Counted from the first letter of the stretch, positions 8,688-16,302 are shown. The stretch is DNA of 33,987 nucleotides from Candidatus Acutalibacter pullistercoris (GCA_019115285.1 DXDU01000012.1:1-33987), one strand, 5' to 3'. Numbers and translations are program-made. The notes: a model not told the origin generated them from the letters alone.

Positions 8688-9683
8688 TTAGTTTGATGCT
8701 CTGTGAGCGGGCAGCCACTGCCCTTTGCGAGAAGACAGCCTCTCCCACAGCGCCTCCTTCTCCTTGGGGGGGAGGAAGGCGGCCTCCACGCTGTTTCGCA
8801 GCAGCTGTTCCCCCTCCTCAAAGGAAAGGTCCAGCAGGCTGTACTCCCGGCGCAGCTCTGTGTGGGAGACTGTCATGTTATCTGTGTTCACCGTGACACA
8901 AAGGCCCCCACGCAAATACGCCTTCAGGGGGAAGGCCTCCAGGCTGGGCACCGCTTTCGTCTGCAGGTTGCTGGTTGGGCACAGCTCCAGGGGGATCCCC
9001 TCCTCTTTCAGGAACTCCAGCAGGGCGGGGTCTTCCCCGGCCCGCACCCCGTGGCCGATGCGGCTGGCGCCCAGCTTCACAGCGCCCCAGACGCTCTCCG
9101 ACCCGGCGGCCTCTCCGGCGTGTAGGGTGAAGGGCAGCCCCTGGGCCTTGGCCCAGGAAAACAGCCCCCGGTACGCCTCCACCGGGTACAGGGCCTCGGC
9201 CCCGGCCAGGTCGGCGGCGCACACCCCCTGCCCCAGATAGCGCAAGGCCGTCTCCAGGGTCTGGCGGTTGTCCGCCTCCTCCCCGCCCCGCATACAGCAG
9301 AGGATGAGCTGCACGGAAAGCTGGGAACCCTCACAGCCCTGGGCCGCGCCGGCCCGCACCGCCTCCACCGCCTGGGCCTGGGTCAGGCCCCTCTTGGTGT
9401 GCAGCTGCGGAGCGAAGCGGATCTCCCCGTAGAGCAGCCCTTGGGCCGCCAGCCGCTGGGTCAGGTCTCTGGCCGCTGCCTCCAGGGCCTCTCCGCTTTG
9501 CAGCAGTTCTCCCGGCAGCCGGAAACACCGCAGGTACTCCTCCAGGCTGCGGCAGTCCTCCGGGGCCTGGAGCAGCCGCTCCAGCGCTTCCCCCTGGGGC
9601 AGGTCGAGGCCCTGCTCCCGTCCCAGCCGGCTGACAAGGCCCGCGGACAGGGAACCATCCAGGTGCAGATGCAGGTCGATCAT
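8688..9683 (-). CDS. add: Adenosine deaminase
   Basis: Converts adenosine (and deoxyadenosine) to inosine in purine salvage, in the cytoplasm with one zinc. The 331 residues match the family length. The zinc motif HLHLDGSL has His5 and His7, HAGE (188-191) holds the catalytic Glu, RIGHG (208-212) is present, and CPTSN (235-239) and NTDN (266-269) supply the substrate and metal residues. The gene starts with ATG at 9683 behind AAGGAG. It heads a two-gene minus-strand unit with the M23 hydrolase; the pairing appears to be simple co-transcription rather than a shared pathway. Confidence 0.95.
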   Translation of the reverse strand: MIDLHLHLDGSLSAGLVSRLGREQGLDLPQGEALERLLQAPEDCRSLEEYLRCFRLPGELLQSGEALEAAARDLTQRLAAQGLLYGEIRFAPQLHTKRGLTQAQAVEAVRAGAAQGCEGSQLSVQLILCCMRGGEEADNRQTLETALRYLGQGVCAADLAGAEALYPVEAYRGLFSWAKAQGLPFTLHAGEAAGSESVWGAVKLGASRIGHGVRAGEDPALLEFLKEEGIPLELCPTSNLQTKAVPSLEAFPLKAYLRGGLCVTVNTDNMTVSHTELRREYSLLDLSFEEGEQLLRNSVEAAFLPPKEKEALWERLSSRKGQWLPAHRASN

Positions 9684-9753
9684 GGCGGTCTCCTTCTCCC
9701 CTTTCCCGAAAAAAGCCCGGAAAATGGGAAAGTTATGTCACGTTACAGAAACC

Positions 9754-9781
9754 ATTATACCACAAAATCCCGATTTGTGAA
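9754..9781 (-). promoter_or_regulatory. Sigma-A promoter of add
   Basis: Minus-strand -35 TTCACA (9776-9781), 16-base spacer ending in TGG (extended -10), -10 TATAAT (9754-9759). It diverges from the feo promoter about 30 bases away. Confidence 0.8.
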
Positions 9782-9811
9782 GCAAAAAAGGAAAAAAGTC
9801 GGAAAAACGCA

Positions 9812-9840
9812 TTGACAAAAAAGTTAGCTCGTGCTAACTT
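9812..9840 (+). promoter_or_regulatory. Promoter of feoAB
   Basis: -35 TTGACA is perfect (9812-9817). At 17 bases the -10 position is TAACTT (9835-9840), a poor match. It is embedded in the inverted repeat listed separately, so repression or activation control is likely. Confidence 0.65.
9821..9840. promoter_or_regulatory. Perfect inverted repeat over the feo promoter (candidate metal-regulator operator)
   Basis: AAGTTAGC (9821-9828), four bases, GCTAACTT (9833-9840): a perfect 8-bp palindrome filling the spacer and -10 of the feo promoter. TTAG...CTAA half sites resemble DtxR/IdeR/MntR-type iron boxes. The identity of the regulator is inference. Confidence 0.6.
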
Positions 9841-9900
9841 ATGGAAGGAAAAGTTCGATCAAACAGCACTGGCAAATGGAATCAAGTGGAGGGACAGCGC

Positions 9901-10119
9901 ATGACATTGCAGGAGGGAACACCCGGGGCCCAGTACGTGGTCACCGGCATCGATCTCCCTTTGGAGCTGGAACGCCGTCTGGAGGCCCTGGGCCTTTTGG
10001 AGGGCAGCAGAGTGTTGGTACTGGAAAAAAAACGCCGGGGCGCGGTGATCGTCAAGGTGCGGGGCACACGCTTCGCCCTGGGAGACGGCATCGTCCGGCA
10101 CGTGACAGTGAGGGAATAA
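9901..10119 (+). CDS. feoA: Ferrous iron transport protein FeoA
   Basis: A 72-residue cytoplasmic SH3-like protein that works with FeoB in Fe(II) uptake. Family features are LELERRLEALGLLEGSRVLVLEKKRRGAV (written here in parts: LERRLEALGL, then EGSRVLVLEK), followed by VKVRGTRFALGDGIVRHV, which is the FeoA/DtxR C-terminal SH3 pattern. The ATG at 9901 is chosen because GGAGGG stands 7 bases upstream and the length is typical. An in-frame ATG at 9841 abuts the promoter -10 and has no ribosome site. The stop is one base before the feoB ATG, so the two are translationally coupled. Confidence 0.93.
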   Translation: MTLQEGTPGAQYVVTGIDLPLELERRLEALGLLEGSRVLVLEKKRRGAVIVKVRGTRFALGDGIVRHVTVRE

Positions 10120-10120
10120 C

Positions 10121-12181
10121 ATGGCGGAAGAATTGACCATAGGCTTTGTGGGCAACCCCAACTGCGGGAAGACCACGCTGTTCAACGCCTACACCGGCGC
10201 CAACCTGAAGGTGGCCAACTGGCCTGGCGTCACCGTGGAGAAGAAAGAGGGCCGGTTCCAGTACCACGACAGGGAGTACAGGCTGGTGGACCTGCCCGGC
10301 ACTTACAGCCTCACCTCCTACACCATGGAGGAGCAGGTGACCCGGCAGTACATTTTAAGCGACGACGTGGACGTGATCATCGACGTGGCGGACGCCTCCT
10401 CCCTGGGGCGCAACCTGTACCTGACCCTGCAGCTCATCGAGCTGGGCAAGCCGGTGATCCTGGCCCTGAACATGATGGACATCGTGGAGAAGCGGGGCAT
10501 GGAGATCGACACCCACCGGCTCCCGGAGATGCTGGGCATCCCGGTGATCCCCGTGTCCGCCCGGCGGAAGACCGGCCTGGACATCCTGATGCACGCCGCG
10601 GCCCACCACAAGGACCACAAGCACGACATCCCCCTGATCCACCACCACGGGGAGGACGAGCCCCAGACCCTGCAGACAAAGCACCGGCACCATCACCACT
10701 CGGAGTACGCCATGGTGTATTCCGACGAGCTGGAGGACAAGATTGACCTGGTGATAGACGCCCTGCGGGCGAAGTACCCCGATCTGCAAAACTACCGGTG
10801 GCACGCCCTCAAGCTTCTGGAGCGGGACAAGGAAATCACCGCCCAGTACCCGGTGGACCTCCCCGACGTGCTGGACCGGAGCTACGAAAAGGACATCATC
10901 AACCAGAAGTACGACTTCATCGACGAGGTCATCCAGGAGGTGCTGGTGAACAAGGACCGGAAGGCCGCCGTCACCGACAAGGCCGACAGGTTCCTGGTCA
11001 ACCGCTGGCTGGGCCTGCCCATCTTCCTGGTCATCATGGCCCTGGTGTTCTTCCTCACCTTCACCATCGGCGACTGGCTCAAGGGCTACTTCGAGACAGG
11101 CCTGGAGCTTTTCTCCGGAGGCGTCCGGGGCGGCTTGGAGTCGCTGCACGTGCCGGCGGCGGTGATCTCCCTGCTGGTGGACGGCATCATCTCCGGCGTG
11201 GGAGGGATCCTCACCTTCCTGCCCAACATCTTCATCCTGTTCCTGGCCCTGGCCTTTTTGGAGGACAGCGGCTACATGGCCCGGGTGGCCTACGTCATGG
11301 ACGGCATTATGGGCAGGCTGGGGCTGTCGGGCCGGTCCTTCATCCCCATGGTGCTGGGCTTTGGCTGCACGGTGCCGGCCATCATGGCCTCCCGCGCCCT
11401 GGAGAACAAGCGGGACCGCTACAAGACCATGCTCATCACCCCCTTTATGTCCTGCAGCGCGCGGCTGCCCATCTACGTGCTCTTCTCTCAGATGTTCTTC
11501 CCGGAGAACGCCATGGTGGTGGCCTTCTCCCTGTACGTGCTGGGGTTGGTGGTGGCGGTGCTCATCGCCTTCCTCACCCACCTCATCGACAAGAAGCACG
11601 ACCGGGAGGACACTCTGCTCATCGAGCTGCCGGAGTTTAAGGCCCCCAGCGCCCACACCATAGCCATTTACGTGTGGGAGAAGGTCAAGGACTACCTGAC
11701 CAAGGCGGGCACCACCATCTTCCTGGCCTCCATCGTCATGTGGTTCTTGCTGAATTTCGGCCCCTCCGGCTACTCCACCGACATGGGCAGCACCTTCGGC
11801 TCCGTCCTGGGCCGGTGGATCGTGCCCTTCTTCGCCCCCATCGGCCTGGGCTTCTGGCAGGTGGTGGTGGCCCTCATCGCCGGCATCTCCGCCAAGGAGG
11901 TGGTGGTCTCCAGCTGCGCCGTGCTCTTCGGCATCTCCAATGTCACCACCGCCGCCGGCATGTCCAGCCTGATGGCCACCCTGGGAGGCATGGGCTTCGG
12001 CGCCCTCAACGCCTACTGCCTGATGACCTTCTCCCTACTGTACGTGCCCTGCGCCGCCACCCTGGCCACCATCAAGAAAGAAACCGGCAGCTGGGGCTGG
12101 ACGGGCTTTGTGGCCCTGTTCCAGATCGCTGTGGCCTGGTTGGTCACCTTCCTGGTGTACCACGTGGGCCTGCTGCTGTAA
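10121..12181 (+). CDS. feoB: Ferrous iron transporter FeoB
   Basis: A 686-residue inner membrane GTPase-transporter for Fe(II). The N-terminal G domain shows G1 GNPNCGKT (11-18), G3 DLPG (57-60), G4 NMMD (117-120, the form FeoB uses instead of NKxD) and G5 SAR (146-148). The regulatory helical domain follows. It carries an unusual His-rich insertion (about 161-193, with HHKDHKHD, IHHHGED and HRHHHHSEY). The membrane half has the Gate motifs (FIPMVLGFGCTVPAIMASR, then SCSARLPIYVL) and the late GISAKEVVVSS segment. It is co-transcribed with feoA and a small Cys-rich gene. The His-rich loop may bind or buffer metal; that is inference. Confidence 0.96.
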   Translation: MAEELTIGFVGNPNCGKTTLFNAYTGANLKVANWPGVTVEKKEGRFQYHDREYRLVDLPGTYSLTSYTMEEQVTRQYILSDDVDVIIDVADASSLGRNLYLTLQLIELGKPVILALNMMDIVEKRGMEIDTHRLPEMLGIPVIPVSARRKTGLDILMHAAAHHKDHKHDIPLIHHHGEDEPQTLQTKHRHHHHSEYAMVYSDELEDKIDLVIDALRAKYPDLQNYRWHALKLLERDKEITAQYPVDLPDVLDRSYEKDIINQKYDFIDEVIQEVLVNKDRKAAVTDKADRFLVNRWLGLPIFLVIMALVFFLTFTIGDWLKGYFETGLELFSGGVRGGLESLHVPAAVISLLVDGIISGVGGILTFLPNIFILFLALAFLEDSGYMARVAYVMDGIMGRLGLSGRSFIPMVLGFGCTVPAIMASRALENKRDRYKTMLITPFMSCSARLPIYVLFSQMFFPENAMVVAFSLYVLGLVVAVLIAFLTHLIDKKHDREDTLLIELPEFKAPSAHTIAIYVWEKVKDYLTKAGTTIFLASIVMWFLLNFGPSGYSTDMGSTFGSVLGRWIVPFFAPIGLGFWQVVVALIAGISAKEVVVSSCAVLFGISNVTTAAGMSSLMATLGGMGFGALNAYCLMTFSLLYVPCAATLATIKKETGSWGWTGFVALFQIAVAWLVTFLVYHVGLLL

Positions 12182-12191
12182 AGGAGGACCT

Positions 12192-12350
12192 ATGGAAGGC
12201 ATCATCGCCACTGCCGTCCTGGTGGCGCTTCTGGCCGCGGGCGTGTTCTTCGCCGCCAGGAAGCTCTACCGGGACAAGAAAGCCGGCCGCACCTGCTGCG
12301 GCGGCAGCGACTGCTCCTGCTGCTCCGGCTGCGGGAAAAAGCGGAAATAA
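12192..12350 (+). CDS. FeoB-associated Cys-rich membrane protein
   Basis: A 52-residue protein with one N-terminal membrane helix (about residues 3-21) and a short basic, Cys-rich cytoplasmic tail (CCGGSDCSCCSGCGKK, seven cysteines). It matches in size and layout the small protein often found after feoB in Firmicutes, sometimes compared with FeoC; its function is unproven and metal or redox sensing is plausible. AAGGAGG sits directly before the ATG (4 bases). The start is 10 bases after the feoB stop, so it is part of the feo operon. Confidence 0.88.
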   Translation: MEGIIATAVLVALLAAGVFFAARKLYRDKKAGRTCCGGSDCSCCSGCGKKRK

Positions 12351-12667
12351 ACAGCCAAAAGGACAGGGAAGCCCTCTTCCCTGTCCTTTTTTTACCCTTA
12401 GGCACACCTTTTTCAAACACGGGGAATGGAAAGGTGGGCTGGGAAGTTTTCCCGAAAAGTTCCCCCTTTGCTGGAATGGCGTGAAAAGCCTGGCGTGCCG
12501 GGTTTCCCCAGGCGTGGCGCGTCCGCCGGGCTGGCGGGCCTTTCCCGCCGTTTTGTACGTGGGCCAACCGCCTGGCGCCTGGCCCCGCCTCTCTCAGAAC
12601 ATCCCTGGCATTTTCCGGGGAATGGCGCGTAAAAAGCCGGGGGCTTTTCCAGCTCCCGGCTCGTTTT
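12351..12667. other. Gene-free gap between the feo operon and the ynbB-like gene
   Basis: 317 bases. It holds the feo terminator and the terminator of the opposing gene (both listed). Between them (12394-12634) I see no credible gene or promoter, only small GC hairpins such as GGCGGG-CCTTT-CCCGCC near 12533-12550. Confidence 0.7.
12357..12393 (+). terminator. Terminator of the feo operon
   Basis: Perfect 15-bp stem AAAAGGACAGGGAAG / CTTCCCTGTCCTTTT with a CCCT loop and T-run to 12393. Confidence 0.95.
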
Positions 12668-12669
12668 TT
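12631..12669 (-). terminator. Terminator of the ynbB-like gene
   Basis: AGCCGGG (12635-12641) pairs with CCCGGCT (12655-12661). On the minus strand the stem is followed by TTTTTAC; the plus strand also has a T-run (TTTTTTA), so it may act both ways. Confidence 0.75.
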
Positions 12670-13942
12670 ACAACTGCAGCAGGCCCTCGTCCAGCATCTC
12701 TTGGGCGGCCAAGAGCACCCCCAGCTGGCCGCTGTGGTAGTTCAGCGCCCCTTGCAGCCACACGGCGTAGGGCTCCCGCAGGGGGGCGTCGGCAGACAGC
12801 TCGATGGAAGCCCCCAGAGTGAAAGCCCCCGCCGCCATGATCACGTCACAGTCGTAGCCAGGCATGGGGCTGGGCTCCGGCACCACGAAGGAGTCCACCG
12901 GGGCCCCCTTCTGCACCCCTTTGCAAAAGGCGATCAGGGCCTCCCGCTTTTGCAGCTCGATGACCTGGATGATGTCGTGGCGGTCCTCCTCCGGCCCGGG
13001 GGTCACCCCGTAGCCCAGCTTGGAGAACAGGTGGGCGGCGAACACCGCGGTCTTCACCGCTTCCCCGGCCACGTGGGGGGCGTGGAAGGCCCCCAGGAAC
13101 AGCTCCCGGTTGTGCCCTAAGGTGCAGCCGATCTCCCGGCCGGTGCCCGGGGTGGTGAGCCGGTAGGCGCACTGCTCCACCAGGTCGTGGCGGCCGGCGA
13201 TGTACCCCCCTGTGGGGGCGATGCCCCCTCCCGGGTTTTTGATCAGGGAGCCGGCCATCAGGTCCACGCCAGGGCGCTGCACCGGCTCCTCCTGTTCCAC
13301 AAACTCCCCGTAGCAGTTGTCCACGAAGACGATGCACTCCGGGGCCTTCCGCTTGGCGATGGAGGCCATCCTGGCGATCTGGTCCACGGAGAAGGAAGGC
13401 CGCAGGCTGTACCCCCGGGAGCGCTGGATGTAGATCATCTTGTACTGGGGGGAGATCCGCTCCTCCATGGCCTGGTAGTCCGGGGCGCCGTTGGGCAGCA
13501 GGTCCAGCTCCTCGTAGCCGATGCCGAACTCCTTCAGACACCCGGGCTCCTCCCGGCCCTCCAGGCCGATGACCCCTTGGATGGTGTCGTAGGGCCTGCC
13601 GGTGACGCACAGGATCTTGTCCCCCGGCCGCAGCACGCCGAACAGGGCCACCGTCAGGGTGTGGGTGCCGCTGACGAAATTGTACCGCACCAGGGCGTCC
13701 TCCGCCCCGAAGGCCGCGGCGTACACCTGGTCCAGCACGTCCCGGCCCCGGTCTCCGTAGCCGTAGCCCGTGCTGGCGGCAAAGTGGCTCTCGCTCACCC
13801 CCGCCTGGTGAAAGGCCGCCAGCATCTTCTGCTGGTTGTACCGCTGTATCTCCTCCACCCGCTCAAATTGGGGGGCCAGCTCCCGCTCCGCCTCTTGAGA
13901 CAATGCCTGGAGCTTGGGGTCGATCTGAAAGTACTCGTACAT
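12668..13942 (-). CDS. PLP-dependent methionine gamma-lyase / aluminium-resistance family protein (YnbB-like)
   Basis: A 424-residue fold-type I PLP enzyme of the family annotated as aluminium-resistance protein or methionine gamma-lyase family. The PLP Lys is most likely Lys235 in GSLIKNPGGG. Other family features are the N-terminal GYGYGDRGRDVLD, RYNFVSGTHT, the Asp of IVFVDNCYGEF that should hold the PLP ring nitrogen, and the mobile segment LTTPGTGREIGCTLG. The real reaction is not established for this family; a lyase acting on sulfur amino acids is the usual guess. The start ATG at 13942 follows AGGAGA. It begins 12 bases after the GNAT gene, with which it is surely co-transcribed. Confidence 0.88.
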   Translation of the reverse strand: MYEYFQIDPKLQALSQEAERELAPQFERVEEIQRYNQQKMLAAFHQAGVSESHFAASTGYGYGDRGRDVLDQVYAAAFGAEDALVRYNFVSGTHTLTVALFGVLRPGDKILCVTGRPYDTIQGVIGLEGREEPGCLKEFGIGYEELDLLPNGAPDYQAMEERISPQYKMIYIQRSRGYSLRPSFSVDQIARMASIAKRKAPECIVFVDNCYGEFVEQEEPVQRPGVDLMAGSLIKNPGGGIAPTGGYIAGRHDLVEQCAYRLTTPGTGREIGCTLGHNRELFLGAFHAPHVAGEAVKTAVFAAHLFSKLGYGVTPGPEEDRHDIIQVIELQKREALIAFCKGVQKGAPVDSFVVPEPSPMPGYDCDVIMAAGAFTLGASIELSADAPLREPYAVWLQGALNYHSGQLGVLLAAQEMLDEGLLQL

Positions 13943-13954
13943 AGTCTTCTCCTC

Positions 13955-14689
13955 TCACAGCTGGGACCGGACCCAGGTATCCGCCCGCAGGTACCCCAGT
14001 CCCCAGTAAAATTCCTTGTTCTTGCCCTGCTCCCGGAAGACGTACACTGTCTTGCCGGGGAAGGCCCCTTCCGCCTCTTTCACCAGGGCGGAGCCCAGCC
14101 CCTGGCGGCGGCAGTCCTCCCGCACCGCCACGGCGGAGAGCACCACGCTCCCTTTTGTAACGGCAGACACCAGGGCGCAGCCTGTCAGGCCCTGCCCGTC
14201 CCGGCGGGTGCTGGCCCAGGCCTGGCCATGCCGCAGCTTGTGGGACAGGTCCAGGTAAAAGGGCTCGAATTCCGGGGCCATGCCCACGTCCTCCAGCAGG
14301 CCGTAAATCTCCCGGATCCCTCCCGGCTCTCCCTCCGGCTCCGGGGCCTTTGCCCCAGGGGCGGAGAGCTTCTTCAGCACGGCCCCTGTCTCCAGGGGGG
14401 CAAGGCCCAGGGCCTCGGCGTTGCGCACGGCGCAGAACACCTCCTGGGGGCCTACCGCCCGAAGGAAGCTTCTGGCCTGCTCCTCCTGCACCACCGTGCC
14501 GGAGAGGAGCATCACCCCGTCCGCCAGACAGTACACCACCTGGTCCTGGTCGTCCAGCCAAAAGCAGGCAAATCCCTTGTCGAAACCGTAAGCCAGCGCC
14601 AGAGAGGCGATCTTGCAGCCGAAGGCGGTCTTCTCGCACAGGGCGAGCAGCCGCCGCTGCTGTTCTTCCTTTTCCACCAGCCGGATCAT
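13955..14689 (-). CDS. GNAT family N-acetyltransferase
   Basis: A 244-residue cytoplasmic protein. The C-terminal half (about residues 130-244) is a GNAT fold. The acetyl-CoA motif is AVAVREDCRRQGLGSALV, with the pyrophosphate loop R/Q-x-x-G-x-G/A as RRQGLG. A C-terminal YVFREQGKNKEFYWGLGY follows, typical of the last beta-alpha unit. The N-terminal ~120 residues resemble a second, degenerate GNAT-like half (FACFWLDDQDQVVYCLADG), as in tandem GNAT proteins. The substrate is unknown. AAGGAGG stands 5 bases before the ATG. It follows the secG terminator by only ~24 bases and has no separate promoter that I can see. Confidence 0.85.
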   Translation of the reverse strand: MIRLVEKEEQQRRLLALCEKTAFGCKIASLALAYGFDKGFACFWLDDQDQVVYCLADGVMLLSGTVVQEEQARSFLRAVGPQEVFCAVRNAEALGLAPLETGAVLKKLSAPGAKAPEPEGEPGGIREIYGLLEDVGMAPEFEPFYLDLSHKLRHGQAWASTRRDGQGLTGCALVSAVTKGSVVLSAVAVREDCRRQGLGSALVKEAEGAFPGKTVYVFREQGKNKEFYWGLGYLRADTWVRSQL

Positions 14690-14712
14690 AGGGTCCTCCT
14701 TCCCACAGAGAG

Positions 14713-14740
14713 AAAAAACGCCCCGCCTAACAGCGGGGCG
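14713..14740 (-). terminator. Terminator after secG
   Basis: Perfect 8-bp GC stem CGCCCCGC (14719-14726) / GCGGGGCG (14733-14740), 6-base loop, followed on the minus strand by six T. It stands between secG and the GNAT gene, so it may be a partial terminator that meters downstream expression. Confidence 0.88.
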
Positions 14741-14758
14741 CCAGGTCGCACAGAACCA

Positions 14759-15007
14759 TCAGGCGGTGAAGTACAGGATGACGTTCACCACGATGACCAG
14801 CACAAAGAAGCCGATAGCGATGACCTTGGTCCAGCGGGACAGGAACGCGTCCACGGACCGGGCCTTATTCTTGGACAGGAACGTGTCGGCGCCGCCGGTG
14901 ACTACACCCAGGTTCTTCTGGCTGCCTTCCTGCAGCAGGACCACGATGATGATAGCCAGCGCGAACACCAGCAGCACAATTCCGAAAATGATCTCTAAAA
15001 CACCCAT
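14759..15007 (-). CDS. secG: Preprotein translocase subunit SecG
   Basis: An 82-residue inner membrane protein, the small non-essential subunit of SecYEG. It has two membrane helices (about residues 3-24 and 60-80) linked by the conserved cytoplasmic loop with LLQEGSQKNLGVVTGGADTF and a SKNKARS segment, and the LSRWTKVIAIGF entry into helix 2. The ATG at 15007 follows AGGAGGG at 9 bases. A longer frame from 15082 adds 25 residues that no SecG has, so it is rejected. A clear promoter lies upstream. Confidence 0.95.
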   Translation of the reverse strand: MGVLEIIFGIVLLVFALAIIIVVLLQEGSQKNLGVVTGGADTFLSKNKARSVDAFLSRWTKVIAIGFFVLVIVVNVILYFTA

Positions 15008-15072
15008 TTGGTCGATCCCTCCTGAAAACTTTCCTCCTCCCCGCGGCGCGGTTCGGAAATGGAGCTTTAGTA

Positions 15073-15101
15073 ATGATACCATACTCCGCCGCCCATTGCA
15101 A
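15073..15101 (-). promoter_or_regulatory. Sigma-A promoter of secG
   Basis: Minus-strand -35 TTGCAA (15096-15101), 17-base spacer ending in TGG, -10 TATCAT (15073-15078). Confidence 0.78.
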
Positions 15102-15160
15102 GCAAAGTCTGGGATTTTTTCAAAAGAATTTCCCCCTTTTCCCGCTTCCGCTGCATAATC

Positions 15161-15345
15161 GGGGCCATTCGGCCCACACTACTGCCAAACGGACCGGGAA
15201 GCGTTTGCTTGCCTGGGAGAAGGAACAGAGCGTCCCAAAGGACCAGGGCCCAGCGGGGACCTGTGAAACTCTTTCCCCCTGCCGGGCCCTGGCCGTTTGC
15301 CCCCTGCTCCCAGATTCACCCTGGGGCAGGGGGCTGATTTTTTTA
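15161..15345 (+). ncRNA. Candidate plus-strand small RNA with its own terminator
   Basis: This gap lies between two minus-strand genes yet ends in a strong plus-strand terminator. The stem GCCCCCTGCTCCCAG (15299-15313) pairs with CTGGGGCAGGGGGC (15321-15334) across one bulge and is followed by GATTTTTTTATTTT. Upstream are further stable helices: GGGCC-ATTC-GGCCC (15162-15175), CAGGGCCC (15244-15251) with GGGCCCTG (15284-15291), and GTCC-CAAA-GGAC (15232-15243). CAAACGG (15186-15192) can pair either with CGTTTG nearby (15202-15207) or with CCGTTTG (15293-15299). No ORF with a ribosome site is visible. The promoter is unclear (CATAAT at 15154-15159 lacks a good -35). SRP, RNase P and tmRNA signatures are absent. 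Confidence 0.4.
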
Positions 15346-15346
15346 T
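15299..15346 (+). terminator. Plus-strand intrinsic terminator with no plus-strand gene upstream
   Basis: 14-bp GC stem with one bulge, then GATTTTTTTATTTT. The minus strand has no T-run after this stem, so it does not serve the nucleotidyltransferase gene that ends at 15343. Confidence 0.85.
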
Positions 15347-16266
15347 TTTCCCCACAGGGGAGCGGGATACCGCCCCTGTCTGGTCATGGCCCGGATGGCC
15401 TCCACCACCGTGGCCTTGTCCTCGTGGTAGGTGACGCCGTACCACTTGTCGGCGGAGGACAGCACCGTCACCCGGGCCCGGCCCTGGTCCAGCAGCCGGT
15501 TGACGGCGAAGGGCAGGTAGAACTCGGCCTTCTCCGGGTTCTTGGGCACGTCCTCCTGGAAGAACCGCCGGTAGTCCTCCTCCAAGGCGGCGGTGAACCC
15601 GGCGGGGAAGCCCCACAGGTTCATGGAAACCACCGTGTCCCCCGGCAGGGGCACCCAGGTCTCTCCCCCGTCCTCGGAGTAGGCGATGCCGTCTTCCCGC
15701 TGCTCGATGCGGGTCCGCTCGGTGATGCCCTCCAGCATGTGGTCCTTCACCTGGCACACCCCCCGGGAGACGTAGCCGTTCTCCGTCACGGTGTTGCGCA
15801 GGTAGAAGCCCACCATGGCCAGGTCCAGCACCGGCCCCTCTTTGCTCTCTTTCAAAAACTGGTAGATCTTCTCAAAGCCCTCCCGGCCGTAAAAGTCGTC
15901 GGCGTTGATGACGGCGTAGGGGGCGTCCCCCAGCACCCGGGCGGCGCACAGGGCCGCGTGGCCGGTGCCCCAGGGCTTTACCCGGCCCTCCGGCACAGAG
16001 AAGCCCTCCGGCACGTCCTCCAGCTTCTGGTAGACCACCTGGTAGTCGATCTGCCCCTGGAGCTTGGAGAACACCGCCTCCTGAAAGTCCTGGGCGTTCT
16101 CCTCCTTGATGATGAAAATCACCTTTTGAAAGCCCGCCTCCCGGGCGTCGTACAGGGAGTAGTCCAGGATCTTTTCCCCCTGGTCCCCCACCGGGTCAAT
16201 CTGCTTTAAGCCGCCGTAACGGCTGCCCATGCCGGCAGCCATCACCACTAATACTGGCTCGCTCAT
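15343..16266 (-). CDS. Sugar nucleotidyltransferase (NTP transferase domain protein)
   Basis: A 307-residue GT-A fold nucleotidyltransferase related to glucose-1-phosphate uridylyl/thymidylyltransferases. The NTP-binding loop is MAAGMGSRYGGLKQ (9-22), the base-recognition segment WGTGHA (99-104), and the metal-binding Asp lies in NADDFYG (121-127). It would activate a sugar 1-phosphate as NDP-sugar in the cytoplasm; sugar and nucleotide cannot be fixed from sequence. It is the last gene of the gtrA-LCP-LCP run and starts 36 bases after LCP-A, so a role in wall polysaccharide precursor supply is inferred. The ATG at 16266 has AAGGAAG 10 bases upstream. Confidence 0.87.
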   Translation of the reverse strand: MSEPVLVVMAAGMGSRYGGLKQIDPVGDQGEKILDYSLYDAREAGFQKVIFIIKEENAQDFQEAVFSKLQGQIDYQVVYQKLEDVPEGFSVPEGRVKPWGTGHAALCAARVLGDAPYAVINADDFYGREGFEKIYQFLKESKEGPVLDLAMVGFYLRNTVTENGYVSRGVCQVKDHMLEGITERTRIEQREDGIAYSEDGGETWVPLPGDTVVSMNLWGFPAGFTAALEEDYRRFFQEDVPKNPEKAEFYLPFAVNRLLDQGRARVTVLSSADKWYGVTYHEDKATVVEAIRAMTRQGRYPAPLWGK

Positions 16267-16302
16267 GTCACTGCACTTCCTTTTTCAAATTTCCGGACTT
16301 GC

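Noticed and set aside
9841-9900. Upstream ATG for feoA at 9841
   Set aside because: It abuts the promoter -10, so it would lie before or at the transcription start. The ATG at 9901 has a proper ribosome site.
10355-11656. Minus-strand ORF of 433 codons opposite feoB
   Set aside because: Gln/His/Val-rich antisense reading of feoB third positions; no start signals.
13187-14998. Plus-strand ORF of 603 codons opposite the ynbB-like, GNAT and secG genes
   Set aside because: Shadow of three well-supported genes, runs through a terminator, no family resemblance.
15161-15345. SRP RNA or tmRNA next to secG
   Set aside because: The GGAAGGAAGCAGC-type SRP loop and the tmRNA ends are absent.
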